Source: an uncultured Pseudomonadota bacterium | GTDB lineage: Bacteria; Myxococcota_A; UBA796; CAJQPC01 | Reading direction: 5' to 3' | Assembly: GCA_913060515.1 (NCBI GenBank) | Contig: CAJXRZ010000021.1 | Location: 1-64,000 of the forward strand | DNA length: 64,000 bases | Shown: piece after piece, positions 8,379-17,734 of the stretch | How the letters are laid out: each line of letters starts with the position of its first letter | Numbering within the stretch: the first letter of the stretch is position 1 | Translations under genes and position numbers: made by a program | Notes under the pieces: generated by a model | Told to the model about the DNA's origin: nothing | The model's input: only the letters and a program-made list of their open reading frames with translations | Databases searched by the model: none

Positions 8379-9001
8379 CTATGGCAGCAGCTCTTTGAGC
8401 TGATGCAGCCCCTCCAATCCAACCCAAAGCCCATGGGGCTGTCGCAAGATGAAGCTGGGGGTCCCTCGAATGCCAAGGGTCTGACCCAGAGCCGCGTCGG
8501 CTTGAACCTGGGCCAAGGTCGCCGGGTTGTCCACGCAGCGCTCATAGGCCACAGGATCCATCTCCAGCGCCTGGGAGAGCGCCAGGGTTCCGGCGGCGCT
8601 CAGGTCTGCCCCCGGCATGGCCAGTTGGCCGGCCATCTCCGGGTAGCGGCCCTGTTGGTGCGCACACTCGGTGGCGATGGCGGAGGAGCAGGCCTGGGGG
8701 TGCATCTTGGTGCTCACCCCGGCGTTGCAGTCGCTGTGCAGAGGGAAGTGCAGAGCGACAACGTGCAGGTCATCGCGGTCGGCAAAGCTCTTGAGCTCCT
8801 GGTGGGCCATCTTGCAGTAGGGGCACTGATAGTCCGTGAACAACACCAGGGTGTTGGCCGCGTCCTCTGTGCCCGAAAAGGTGGGGCGGTCCGCTGGGAG
8901 GGTGAACTCCAAGACGGGCAGCTTGGCCTGAGCGTGGACCGGCTCTGGCATGGGCTCAGGCGCTTGTGGCCGCTTGGGCACACAGGCCAGGAGGAGAAGA
9001 A

Positions 9002-9005
<4 letters not shown>
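8379..9005 (-). CDS. DsbA-like thioredoxin-fold lipoprotein (CPYC)
   Basis: A 208-residue protein with a short lipoprotein signal (MILLLLACVPKR), a proline-rich linker, and a thioredoxin_4/DsbA-type domain. The redox site is TDYQCPYCKMAHQEL, and the cis-proline segment is GIRGTPSFIL near the C-terminus. It likely acts as a membrane-anchored periplasmic thiol oxidoreductase or isomerase. The start overlaps the stop of fghA (ATGA), so it is translationally coupled to the formaldehyde detoxification genes, an uncommon companion for them. Extra cysteines lie in HSDCNAG, PQACSS, TECAHQ and ERCVDN. Confidence 0.86.
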
Positions 9006-10959
<1,954 letters not shown>

Positions 10960-10969
10960 CTAAAGAGGA

Positions 10970-11257
10970 CTATTTCAAGTAGGTGTGTACGAGCTTGACC
11001 GCGTGGTCGATGCTCTCGTTCAGTGCGGGATCCGAGTCGGGGGCCGCATCTGCCAAGGGACCAAAGGTCTCTCGCAGGTGGCTCTCCAGGACCCCGGACA
11101 TCAGGCCGTTGACCGCTCCCCGCAAGGCGGCGATCTGTTGGAGCACCGGGGCGCATTCAGCGCCGCCTTCGATGGCGCGTTCCAGAGCCTCGGCCTGGCC
11201 ACGGATGCGGCGAAGTCGGGCGATGGCCTTGCGTTTTTCTTCGGGAGAGTGGGGCAT
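10970..11257 (-). CDS. frmR: Formaldehyde-sensing repressor FrmR (CsoR/RcnR family)
   Basis: A 95-residue all-helical repressor. The N-terminus MPHSPEEKRKAIARLRRIRG and Cys35 (GGAECAPVL) are the signature of FrmR, where Pro2 and Cys35 are crosslinked by formaldehyde to release DNA; metal-sensing RcnR and CsoR members differ at these positions. The C-terminal part (VLESHLRETFG, HAVKLVHTYLK) also matches FrmR closely. It is the first gene of the operon and has an RcnR/FrmR-type operator 7 bases upstream of its start codon, so autoregulation is expected. Confidence 0.94.
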   Translation of the reverse strand: MPHSPEEKRKAIARLRRIRGQAEALERAIEGGAECAPVLQQIAALRGAVNGLMSGVLESHLRETFGPLADAAPDSDPALNESIDHAVKLVHTYLK

Positions 11258-11263
11258 TTTGGG

Positions 11264-11278
11264 TACTCCCCCCCAGTA
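11264..11278 (-). promoter_or_regulatory. FrmR operator, overlapping a -10-like element
   Basis: On the coding strand of frmR the site reads TACT-GGGGGGG-AGTA, an inverted repeat around a G tract. This is the type I operator form of the RcnR/FrmR/CsoR family (TACT-G6-N-AGTA). The hexamer TATACT (11275-11280, minus strand) is a good -10 and overlaps the operator, so bound FrmR would block polymerase. No convincing -35 is visible at the expected spacing. Confidence 0.82.
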
Positions 11279-11303
11279 TATCCCGTCAGGAGAATCCCGG
11301 TAG

Positions 11304-12176
11304 TCAGAGAGGCCAGACGGGGTTCATCAGGCTGCCGCTGTAGAGCACCCAGAGCATCGAGACCAAGCCCGCCGCGTTCATGCCCAGGCCGGCCAGGGTG
11401 TACTCGGTGCGGCTGTACTGGCGGTCCTTCCAGATGAAGAGCAGATCCGCCAGGAGCCAAGGCACTGCGATGAGCAACATGCCGCCCATCACCCAGTCGT
11501 CGAACATCAGCCCAAGGGCGAGTCCTTCGATCGCGACCAGCACCAGAATCAGCCACTTGGTGGGCTTGACTCCGAGAACAGTGGCGCTGGTCACCCGTCC
11601 GCTGGCCTTGTCCGGCCAGTAGTCCATCACCTCTCCGATGAGCTGGGCGTGCAGGCAGAAGGCCGCCAGGTAGGCCAGGGACTGCCAAGGGACCTGGGGT
11701 GTGTCGTTGAGCCACGCGCTCAGCAGCACTACCAGTAGGTAGGCGATGGGGTTGATCAGATCGAAGGGCGGCCGGCCCCGAAGTCCGCCAATCGTGGCAT
11801 TGTAGGTAGCGTTTACAGCCACGATGCCCGCCATCAAGGCCACCATGCGCCAGGAGTCCAGCGCGACGAAGATCCCGGCAAAGACCAGTTGCAGGCCTAC
11901 CCAGACCGGAATGAGCTTGCGCAGGGTCTCTTTGGGGGCCAGGGCGCCAAAGAGCCAGCTGTCCTTGCGCGGGTTCTCTTGGTCGATCTCCCAGTCCACG
12001 TAGTCGTTCCAGCCGTACACCATCAGGTTGAGCGGGAATCCCACATAGAACAGCCCCACCCACACCACCGGGTCACGCCAGTCGGCGCCTGCAGCCAGCG
12101 GCAAAACGTAGAGCCAAAGGGTCTGAAACCAAAGGCCTGGCCGGGATACTTTTAGGGCGGTGGTGAGGGCGTTCAT
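11304..12176 (-). CDS. UbiA-family prenyltransferase
   Basis: A 290-residue polytopic inner-membrane protein with about eight hydrophobic segments. The first prenyl-diphosphate/Mg site is NDYVDWEID (NDxxDxxxD form) near residue 57. A second acidic motif (EVMDYWPDKASGR) lies near residue 187. The family joins polyprenyl chains to aromatic or other acceptors; the acceptor cannot be told from sequence and there are no quinone or haem genes nearby. It ends 47 bases before frmR on the same strand, and the frm operator and promoter lie in that gap, so it is probably a separate unit that may read through. Confidence 0.86.
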   Translation of the reverse strand: MNALTTALKVSRPGLWFQTLWLYVLPLAAGADWRDPVVWVGLFYVGFPLNLMVYGWNDYVDWEIDQENPRKDSWLFGALAPKETLRKLIPVWVGLQLVFAGIFVALDSWRMVALMAGIVAVNATYNATIGGLRGRPPFDLINPIAYLLVVLLSAWLNDTPQVPWQSLAYLAAFCLHAQLIGEVMDYWPDKASGRVTSATVLGVKPTKWLILVLVAIEGLALGLMFDDWVMGGMLLIAVPWLLADLLFIWKDRQYSRTEYTLAGLGMNAAGLVSMLWVLYSGSLMNPVWPL

Positions 12177-12180
12177 TTTC

Positions 12181-12199
12181 GTGAAATCGACAGAAACGG
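12181..12199 (+). repeat. Conserved upstream element of the tandem beta-helix lipoprotein genes, copy 1
   Basis: GTGAAATCGACAGAAACGG, located 64 bases before the start codon of the first paralogue. An identical 19-mer is found at the same distance before the third paralogue, and a diverged version before the second. The interval to the ATG also shares AGTAGCTTG and CTGGAGTC, so the whole 5' region was duplicated with the genes and probably contains their promoter. Confidence 0.75.
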
Positions 12200-12244
12200 T
12201 GGGGAGCGAGGGCTCGCAGTAGCTTGAGGGGCCTGGAGTCTCCC

Positions 12245-13921
12245 ATGTTCAAGCCCATCGCTCTGCTCGCGCTGCTCTCGCTGGTCGCTTGCGGGCGAGC
12301 CGACCTAGAGGAGTGCCCCAACAACAGCCCCCTGCTCGCTTGGTACGTAGATGCCGACGCGGACGGCCATGGCGGATCGACCCAGATGCAGGGCTGCGCG
12401 CTGCCGGCCGACGCGGCCGCTGAATTCAGCGACTGCGATGACACCGATAGCTCAGTCAATCCAGACGCTGTAGAGCTGTGCGATGCGGTGGACAACGACT
12501 GTGACGGGTCCGTGGACCCGGACAGCAGCGCGGATGCCCGCACCTGGTACATCGATGCCGACGGCGATGGTTTCGGGGACCCCTCCAATAGCAGCCTGTC
12601 TTGCCATGCACCCACCGGATCTGTGGCCGAACCCACAGACTGTGATGATGCCGATGCGGACGTGTCTCCGGCAGCGACCGAGGTCTGCGACACGATAGAC
12701 AACGACTGTGATGGGGCCGTCGATCCGGACACCAGCAGCGATGCGGGCAGCTGGTATGCCGATGTGGATGGCGATGGCTTTGGCGATGCAGCGGATGAGC
12801 AGAAGGCGTGCTCGGCACCTGATGGGTTTGTGGCCACTGCCGGAGACTGTGATGATGCGGCCCCCGGTGTGAACCCCGCCGCCACCGAGGTCTGTGACTC
12901 CGTCGACAACGACTGTGATCCCGCCACAAGCCAGGCCGGCATGGTCCAGTTCACCAACGCCAGCACCGGGGTGGTCAGCGATGTGAGCAGTAGCTACGCC
13001 GGCAGCTCCACCGCCCCTGTCGAGCACACGGTGAGCACCGCTGGAGAGCTGTTGTTCTGTGAAGGCACCTACTACGTTGACCTGACCATCTCGGCGGATG
13101 TGAGCCTTTTTGGGGTGAGCGGAGATGCCTCGGATGTGGTGTTGGACGGCGCTGGATTGAACACCGTGCTCTATGTCGACACCGATGGTGTCACCGTGCA
13201 GGTACAGGATCTCAGCATCGAGAACGGCGCGGCGGACACAGAGTTGGTCAGCTCGTACATCGGCGCCGGGGGGTTGAACTGCCCGGTCATCTCAGATGTC
13301 ATCCTGGACAACGTCGTGGTCTCCGACAGCACCGGGACCTGGGGCGGAGGTCTGTCCTTCTACAGCTGCGACTTGACGGCCACTGAGCTGGTCGTCCAGG
13401 ACAACAGCGCTACCCGCGGCGGGGGAGTCTTCACGCTGTTTTCAGTGGTGCGCTTGGAGGAGAGCCAGGTCATCCGCAACACGGCCAGCAGCGACGGCGG
13501 TGGCCTGTTCTTCTACGGGAGCGGCAATGGAAGTTTCCCGGTCGACCTGGTCAACAGCGAGGTGCGGGAGAACGACAGCGTGGATGGGGGCGGCATGTAC
13601 GCCCACGCCGCGCTCGTCACTCAAACCGGCACTGCGATCGATGACAACACCGCATTGCTTGATGGCGGGGCCGTCTTCCTCAGTAAATCGGACTACATCT
13701 GCGATGGCTCGGGCAATCCGAGCACCCTCCACGGAAACGCAGCGGGCTCTAGCGGGGGCGCCTTCTCGTGGTTGGGGAGCAGCACCACGGTCCACGCGAT
13801 CTGGTGTGATCTGGGCGCCGGCAGCCAGGACAACAGCCCGGACGACATCGAGGCCGACGACACCTCGTACAGCTACGGTGACGGGGAGAGCTTCAGCTGT
13901 ACTGGGAAGCGCTGCGACTGA
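12245..13921 (+). CDS. Lipoprotein with MopE-type Cys/Asp repeats and C-terminal Pmp-like beta-helix (intact paralogue)
   Basis: A 558-residue protein starting MFKPIALLALLSLVACGR (lipobox LVAC). Residues about 30-235 contain four Cu-binding_MopE-type repeats (YVDADADGHGG ... DCDDTDSSVNP ... LCDAVDNDCDGSVD), whose regularly spaced Asp and Cys suggest metal or disulfide stabilisation. The C-terminal half has repeated GG-rich rungs (GTWGGGLSFYSCDL, ATRGGGVF, SSDGGGLFFY) like Chlamydia-type polymorphic outer-membrane protein repeats. It ends in a Cys pair (FSCTGKRCD). It is a surface protein of unknown function, first of three tandem paralogues and the only one without a visible lesion. It starts 68 bases from the divergent ubiA-like gene. 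Confidence 0.85.
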   Translation: MFKPIALLALLSLVACGRADLEECPNNSPLLAWYVDADADGHGGSTQMQGCALPADAAAEFSDCDDTDSSVNPDAVELCDAVDNDCDGSVDPDSSADARTWYIDADGDGFGDPSNSSLSCHAPTGSVAEPTDCDDADADVSPAATEVCDTIDNDCDGAVDPDTSSDAGSWYADVDGDGFGDAADEQKACSAPDGFVATAGDCDDAAPGVNPAATEVCDSVDNDCDPATSQAGMVQFTNASTGVVSDVSSSYAGSSTAPVEHTVSTAGELLFCEGTYYVDLTISADVSLFGVSGDASDVVLDGAGLNTVLYVDTDGVTVQVQDLSIENGAADTELVSSYIGAGGLNCPVISDVILDNVVVSDSTGTWGGGLSFYSCDLTATELVVQDNSATRGGGVFTLFSVVRLEESQVIRNTASSDGGGLFFYGSGNGSFPVDLVNSEVRENDSVDGGGMYAHAALVTQTGTAIDDNTALLDGGAVFLSKSDYICDGSGNPSTLHGNAAGSSGGAFSWLGSSTTVHAIWCDLGAGSQDNSPDDIEADDTSYSYGDGESFSCTGKRCD

Positions 13922-13930
13922 GTCTGGTGC

Positions 13931-13953
13931 GATGAATCGAGAGAAACAGAAGG
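13931..13953 (+). repeat. Conserved upstream element, diverged copy 2
   Basis: GATGAATCGAGAGAAACAGAA (from 13931) aligns with the 19-mer found upstream of the flanking paralogues, again about 63 bases before ATGTTC. The following GGAGTCTCCCC before the start codon is also shared. The greater divergence fits the decayed state of the gene behind it. Confidence 0.6.
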
Positions 13954-13993
13954 GTGCACCCCGGCTGGGTAGATTCAGTCCAGGAGTCTCCCC

Positions 13994-14384
13994 ATGTTCA
14001 AGCGCCTCTCTCTTCTCGCCTTGCTCGTACTGATCGGCTGCGAGCGCAATGACCCCGGCCAGGTGGACGCAGACGGAGACGGGTTTGTCGCCGCAGACTG
14101 CCGGGACAACGATGCGGCCAGCTTTCCCGGGGCCGAGGAGCTCTGCGATTCGGTGGACAACGACTGCGATGGGGAGATCGAGCAGCAGTGTGACCGGCAA
14201 CTCGGCGGTCTATTCTGGGGGCGGCTTTTGGTGGTATGACACTTCGACCCTTACTAGCATCACACAATGTGACTTGGGCTCTGGCGCTGACGACAACAGT
14301 CCAGAGGACATTCTCGCTCGTGGGACCAGCTACAGCTACGGCTCTGGGGCGAGCGTCACCTGCAGCAGCAGTAGCTGTATCTGA
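13994..14384 (+). pseudogene. Remnant of a MopE/beta-helix lipoprotein: N- and C-termini joined by an internal deletion
   Basis: The first frame (from ATG 13994, MFKRLSLLALLVLIGC) gives a lipoprotein signal and one MopE repeat almost identical to the next paralogue (VDADGDGFVA...LCDSVDNDCDGEIE), then stops at 14239. In the +1 frame from about 14188 the sequence continues as the conserved family C-terminus (VTGNSAVYSGGGFWW ... TQCDLGSGADDNSPED ... SSSSCI, stop 14384). Roughly 1.5 kb or more of the middle is missing, and the junction is out of frame near 14180-14190. The recurring TGCGATGG found at both parental sites could have served as microhomology. It may express an 81-residue lipopeptide. 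Confidence 0.85.
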
Positions 14385-14420
14385 GGCTCGGGAGCGCAGG
14401 GTGCTGGTCGATTACCCGGC

Positions 14421-14439
14421 GTGAAATCGACAGAAACGG
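14421..14439 (+). repeat. Conserved upstream element, copy 3
   Basis: GTGAAATCGACAGAAACGG, identical to 12181-12199, and again exactly 64 bases before the start codon. It is followed by the shared AGTAGCTTG and CTGGAGTC blocks before ATGTTC. Confidence 0.75.
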
Positions 14440-14484
14440 AAGGATGGGCGTTGGGACAGTAGCTTGTGAGTCTGGAGTCCCCAC

Positions 14485-16781
14485 ATGTTCAGGCGCCTCT
14501 CTCTTCTCTCCCTGCTCGCCCTCGTCGCTTGCGAGCGAAACGACCCCGCCCAGGTCGACGCTGACGGAGACGGATTTGTCGCATCAGAGGACTGCCGGGA
14601 CAATGATGCAGCCAGCTTCCCTGGCGCCGAGGAGGTCTGCGATGGGGTGGACAACGACTGTGATGGAGAGATCGACAACGGCGTGCAGGTGACCTGGTTC
14701 ACAGACGCGGACGCCGACGGATTCGGCGGGCCCATCGAAGTGCAGGGCTGCGAGATGCCGGCCAGCGGAGCGCCGGAGTTCAACGACTGCGATGACTTCA
14801 ACAACCGGGTGAACCCCGAGGCCTTGGAGATCTGCGACGGTGTGGACAATGACTGTGATGACCTCGTCGACGATGCCGATCTCATCGATGAGAGCAGCGG
14901 GGAGATCTGGTACGCCGATGCCGACTCCGATGGCTACGGCAACGCTCTGAGTCCCCTTCGCGCCTGCTCCCAACCCGAGGGAAGCGTTCGGGACAGCTCG
15001 GACTGTGATGACGCTCAGGCCCTCTCCTTCCCCCTGGCCACCGAGCTCTGCGACGGGGTAGACAACGACTGCGATGGGGAGCTGGATGAGGCCGATGCAG
15101 CCGATGCAGTGTCCTGGTACGCCGATGTGGATGGTGACGGCTTTGGTGATGCAGCGATTGGGGAGGTGGCTTGCTCTGCCCCAGCCGGCTTTGGGGCCGA
15201 TGACACGGACTGTGATGACGCGGCGGCGGCTGTGAACCCTGCCGCAGTCGAGGTCTGTGATGACATCGACAACGACTGCAGCGGGGACGTGGACTCCGAC
15301 GCTGTGGACCAGAGCACCTGGTACTTGGACCGGGACAGCGATGGCTACGGCGATGTGGACACGCTTCAGATGGCCTGTGAGCAGCCTGAGCTCTACGTGG
15401 CCGACGCCACGGACTGTGACGACGTGAACGCCTCGGTCTTTCCGGGCGCCACCGAGGTCTGCGACACCATCGACAACGACTGCGATGGCGCCATTGACCC
15501 AAGCAGCAGCGTGGATGCCAGCACTTGGTACGCCGACGTAGACAGCGACGGCTACGGCAACGCCAGCTCCTCCACCGTCTCCTGTGAGGCTCCGAGCGGC
15601 AACGTCACCGACAATACGGACTGCGATGACGCCAGCGCCTCGATCAACCTGGCCGCCACCGAGGTCTGCGACTCCGTCGACAACGACTGTGATGGTAGCG
15701 TAGACCCGGACACCAGCAGCGATGCCTCTACCTGGTACGCCGATGTCGACGGCGATGGCTACGGCGATCCCGACACAGCCTCGGTGTCTTGCTCAGCGCC
15801 CAGCGGCGCGGTGTTGGACGACTCGGACTGCGATGACTCCGATGCGGAGATCGAACCCGGCGCCACCGAGCTCTGTGATGGGGTGGACAACGACTGTGAT
15901 GCCTCCACCAGCGAGGCCGGCATGGTCTCCTTCACCCCCGACAGCTCCGGCGTGATGACCAACGCCAGCCTGGGCTTTGCCGGCACCTACTCGGCGCCCG
16001 AGGTTCGGACTCTGTCCACCGATGGGACCTACACCTTCTGCGAGGGCACCCACTTTGTGGACCTGACCATCTCCGCGGACGTGACCTTGGTGGGTGCGAC
16101 GGGAGACCCCGCCGACGTGGTGCTGGATGGCGCGGTCACGAACACGGTTGCATGGTGGCCAGCACGGTGGCTTTGGACAACGTCAGCATGCAGAACAACG
16201 CGGGCTACTACGGTGGCGCGGTAGGCCTGAGGGGCTGCGATTTGACCGCCGTGGACACCGAGATCTCGGACAATACGGCGCTCTCCGGGGGTGCGGTCGC
16301 GGTCTGGGACGGGGACGTGGACATCCAGGACAGCGTGCTCAGCGACAACATCGCCAGCGTCGATGGGGGTGCGGTGTATTCCACGGCCTACAGCACGTCG
16401 CGGGTCAGCCTCGACCTACAAGACACAGAGATCAGTGGCAACACCGGGGACTATGGTGGCGGGATGCGTGTCAACGCCGCGAGCGTGACGCAGGTCGGTG
16501 GATCGATCAGCGACAACACCGCCAGCTATGGGGGGGGCGTGTACATGTCGGGCACCAGCTACTCCTGCGATGGCAGCAGCAGCACCGCCTCCATCACCGG
16601 AAACACGGCGAGCTCTGGCGGCGGCTTCAATGGCGGGAGCAACACGCTGACGGTCAAGCAGTGCGATCTGGGCACCGGGAGCGATGACAACAGCTCCGAC
16701 GACGTGTACTGGTGGACCACCTCCTACAGCAGCTACGGCAGCAGCGCGAGCTTCACCTGCTCGGGGAGCAGCTGCTACTGA
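14485..16781 (+). pseudogene. MopE/beta-helix lipoprotein paralogue with a deletion frameshift near 16148
   Basis: ATG 14485 encodes MFRRLSLLSLLALVACER (lipoprotein) and then about eight MopE-type repeats, twice as many as the first paralogue. The frame runs to a stop at 16224, but after LDGAVTNTV (about 16148) the residues become unrelated (AWWPARWLW). The family sequence resumes in another frame from TGC 16149 / ATG 16152 (CMVASTVALDNVSMQ ... GGAVGLRGCDL) to the stop at 16781 and ends SGSSCY. Alignment with the intact paralogue shows about 36 residues missing at this point. The gene is therefore split by a deletion of about 110 bases that is not a multiple of three, or the assembly collapsed a repeat here. 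The upstream part alone would be a 579-residue lipoprotein lacking the beta-helix. Confidence 0.82.
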
Positions 16782-16814
16782 GTCGGATATGGGGCTGGTA
16801 TTCCGGAGCGCCCC

Positions 16815-17519
16815 ATGTCCCTGACCCTGAAGAACCTCAAATTCAAAGCCGACTCACCCGACAGCGATGGGGACCGTTGGGTCCAGACCAAGGCCAAGCT
16901 CAGCTTGGACGGGGCGCACGGCGGCACACTGCTGCGCATGAACCTGCTGGTCGCCAACGCCGACGGTCTGCCCTTGGTGATCGAGGATGAGCGCCGCGAG
17001 GAGCCCTTGGACCCAGGGGACAGCGAGAAGGTCGAGGTCACGGCCATGGCGCGCGTGTCTCTGAAGGGCTCCAGCGCACAGCTGCGTGCGGAGCTCTTGG
17101 ACGCCCACTCGGTCGATCTGGGCACCCATGAGATCCAGGGCGTTGGCAGCGCGGTCGGGGGTGGCTCGCCCATCACGCTGAGCCAGGGGGTTGTGCTGAG
17201 CTGCTGGAGTGTGGTGGTTGGCAACAAGGACAGCGATGGCGATGCACGCCTGACCATGCTCGCTGTGGTGGAGAACGCCGGCAAGCAGGCCGTGGCCGAG
17301 GTCAGCGTGCAGATGCACTTGCTCAAGCCCAAGGGCGGCGAGCTGGAGTCTTGCGACGATGAGCTCAAGGGTCTGCTGCCGGGTCAGATCGCCAGCATCG
17401 AGGCGAGCACCTACACCAAGGCCAAGTGGTTCAAGAAGGGCGTGAGGGTGCGCTGTTCGGCCACTGTGCGTTGGGTCGTGGCCAGCGGCGTGAGTGAGTG
17501 GGCGCCGCTGAAGAAGTGA
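16815..17519 (+). CDS. Hypothetical cytoplasmic protein
   Basis: A 234-residue protein with no signal peptide, starting at ATG 16815 after CCGGAG. It appears to contain two beta-rich halves of similar plan (KAKLSLDGAHGGTLLRMNLLVANADGLPL and SVVVGNKDSDGDARLTMLAVVENAGKQAV), which suggests an internal duplication of a beta-sandwich. It is not recognised. The gene is alone, followed immediately by the 186-bp palindromic repeat, and is not clearly linked to the beta-helix cluster upstream. Confidence 0.65.
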   Translation: MSLTLKNLKFKADSPDSDGDRWVQTKAKLSLDGAHGGTLLRMNLLVANADGLPLVIEDERREEPLDPGDSEKVEVTAMARVSLKGSSAQLRAELLDAHSVDLGTHEIQGVGSAVGGGSPITLSQGVVLSCWSVVVGNKDSDGDARLTMLAVVENAGKQAVAEVSVQMHLLKPKGGELESCDDELKGLLPGQIASIEASTYTKAKWFKKGVRVRCSATVRWVVASGVSEWAPLKK

Positions 17520-17548
17520 GCGTTCTTGCCGGAGCAGCGGTTTTCGGG

Positions 17549-17734
17549 AGCAAGAGGGGTTGAACGCTTCACCTGCTCTAGGCAAGTCGGGTTCAACGCT
17601 TCAGTTGGGGGTGTTCTGGGGGTGATTTGGCCGTGGCTGGTGGCTTTTGGGCGCTCAACCCGGCCGATTGGGCTCAGAGTGGCGCGTTGAACCCCACTTG
17701 CTTCCTCGGCCTGTAGCGTTCACCTGGACTTGCT
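17549..17734. repeat. 186-bp four-unit palindromic repeat element, copy A
   Basis: Four 20-base units: 17549-17568 (AGCAAGAGGGGTTGAACGCT), 17581-17600 (GGCAAGTCGGGTTCAACGCT), and two in inverse orientation at 17684-17703 and 17715-17734. Offsets from the first base are 0, 32, 135 and 166. The outer pair carries TGAACGCT and the inner pair TTCAACGC. The same arrangement, also 186 bp long, is found at 35165-35350 with an unrelated core. The right-hand unit overlaps the last codons of the rtcR gene. It has no coding capacity. Confidence 0.85.

Noticed and set aside
14485-16130. Tandem DNA repeats in the MopE regions as a CRISPR or satellite array
   Set aside because: The periodicity is imposed by coding for Cys/Asp repeats; spacing and sequence vary in multiples of three.
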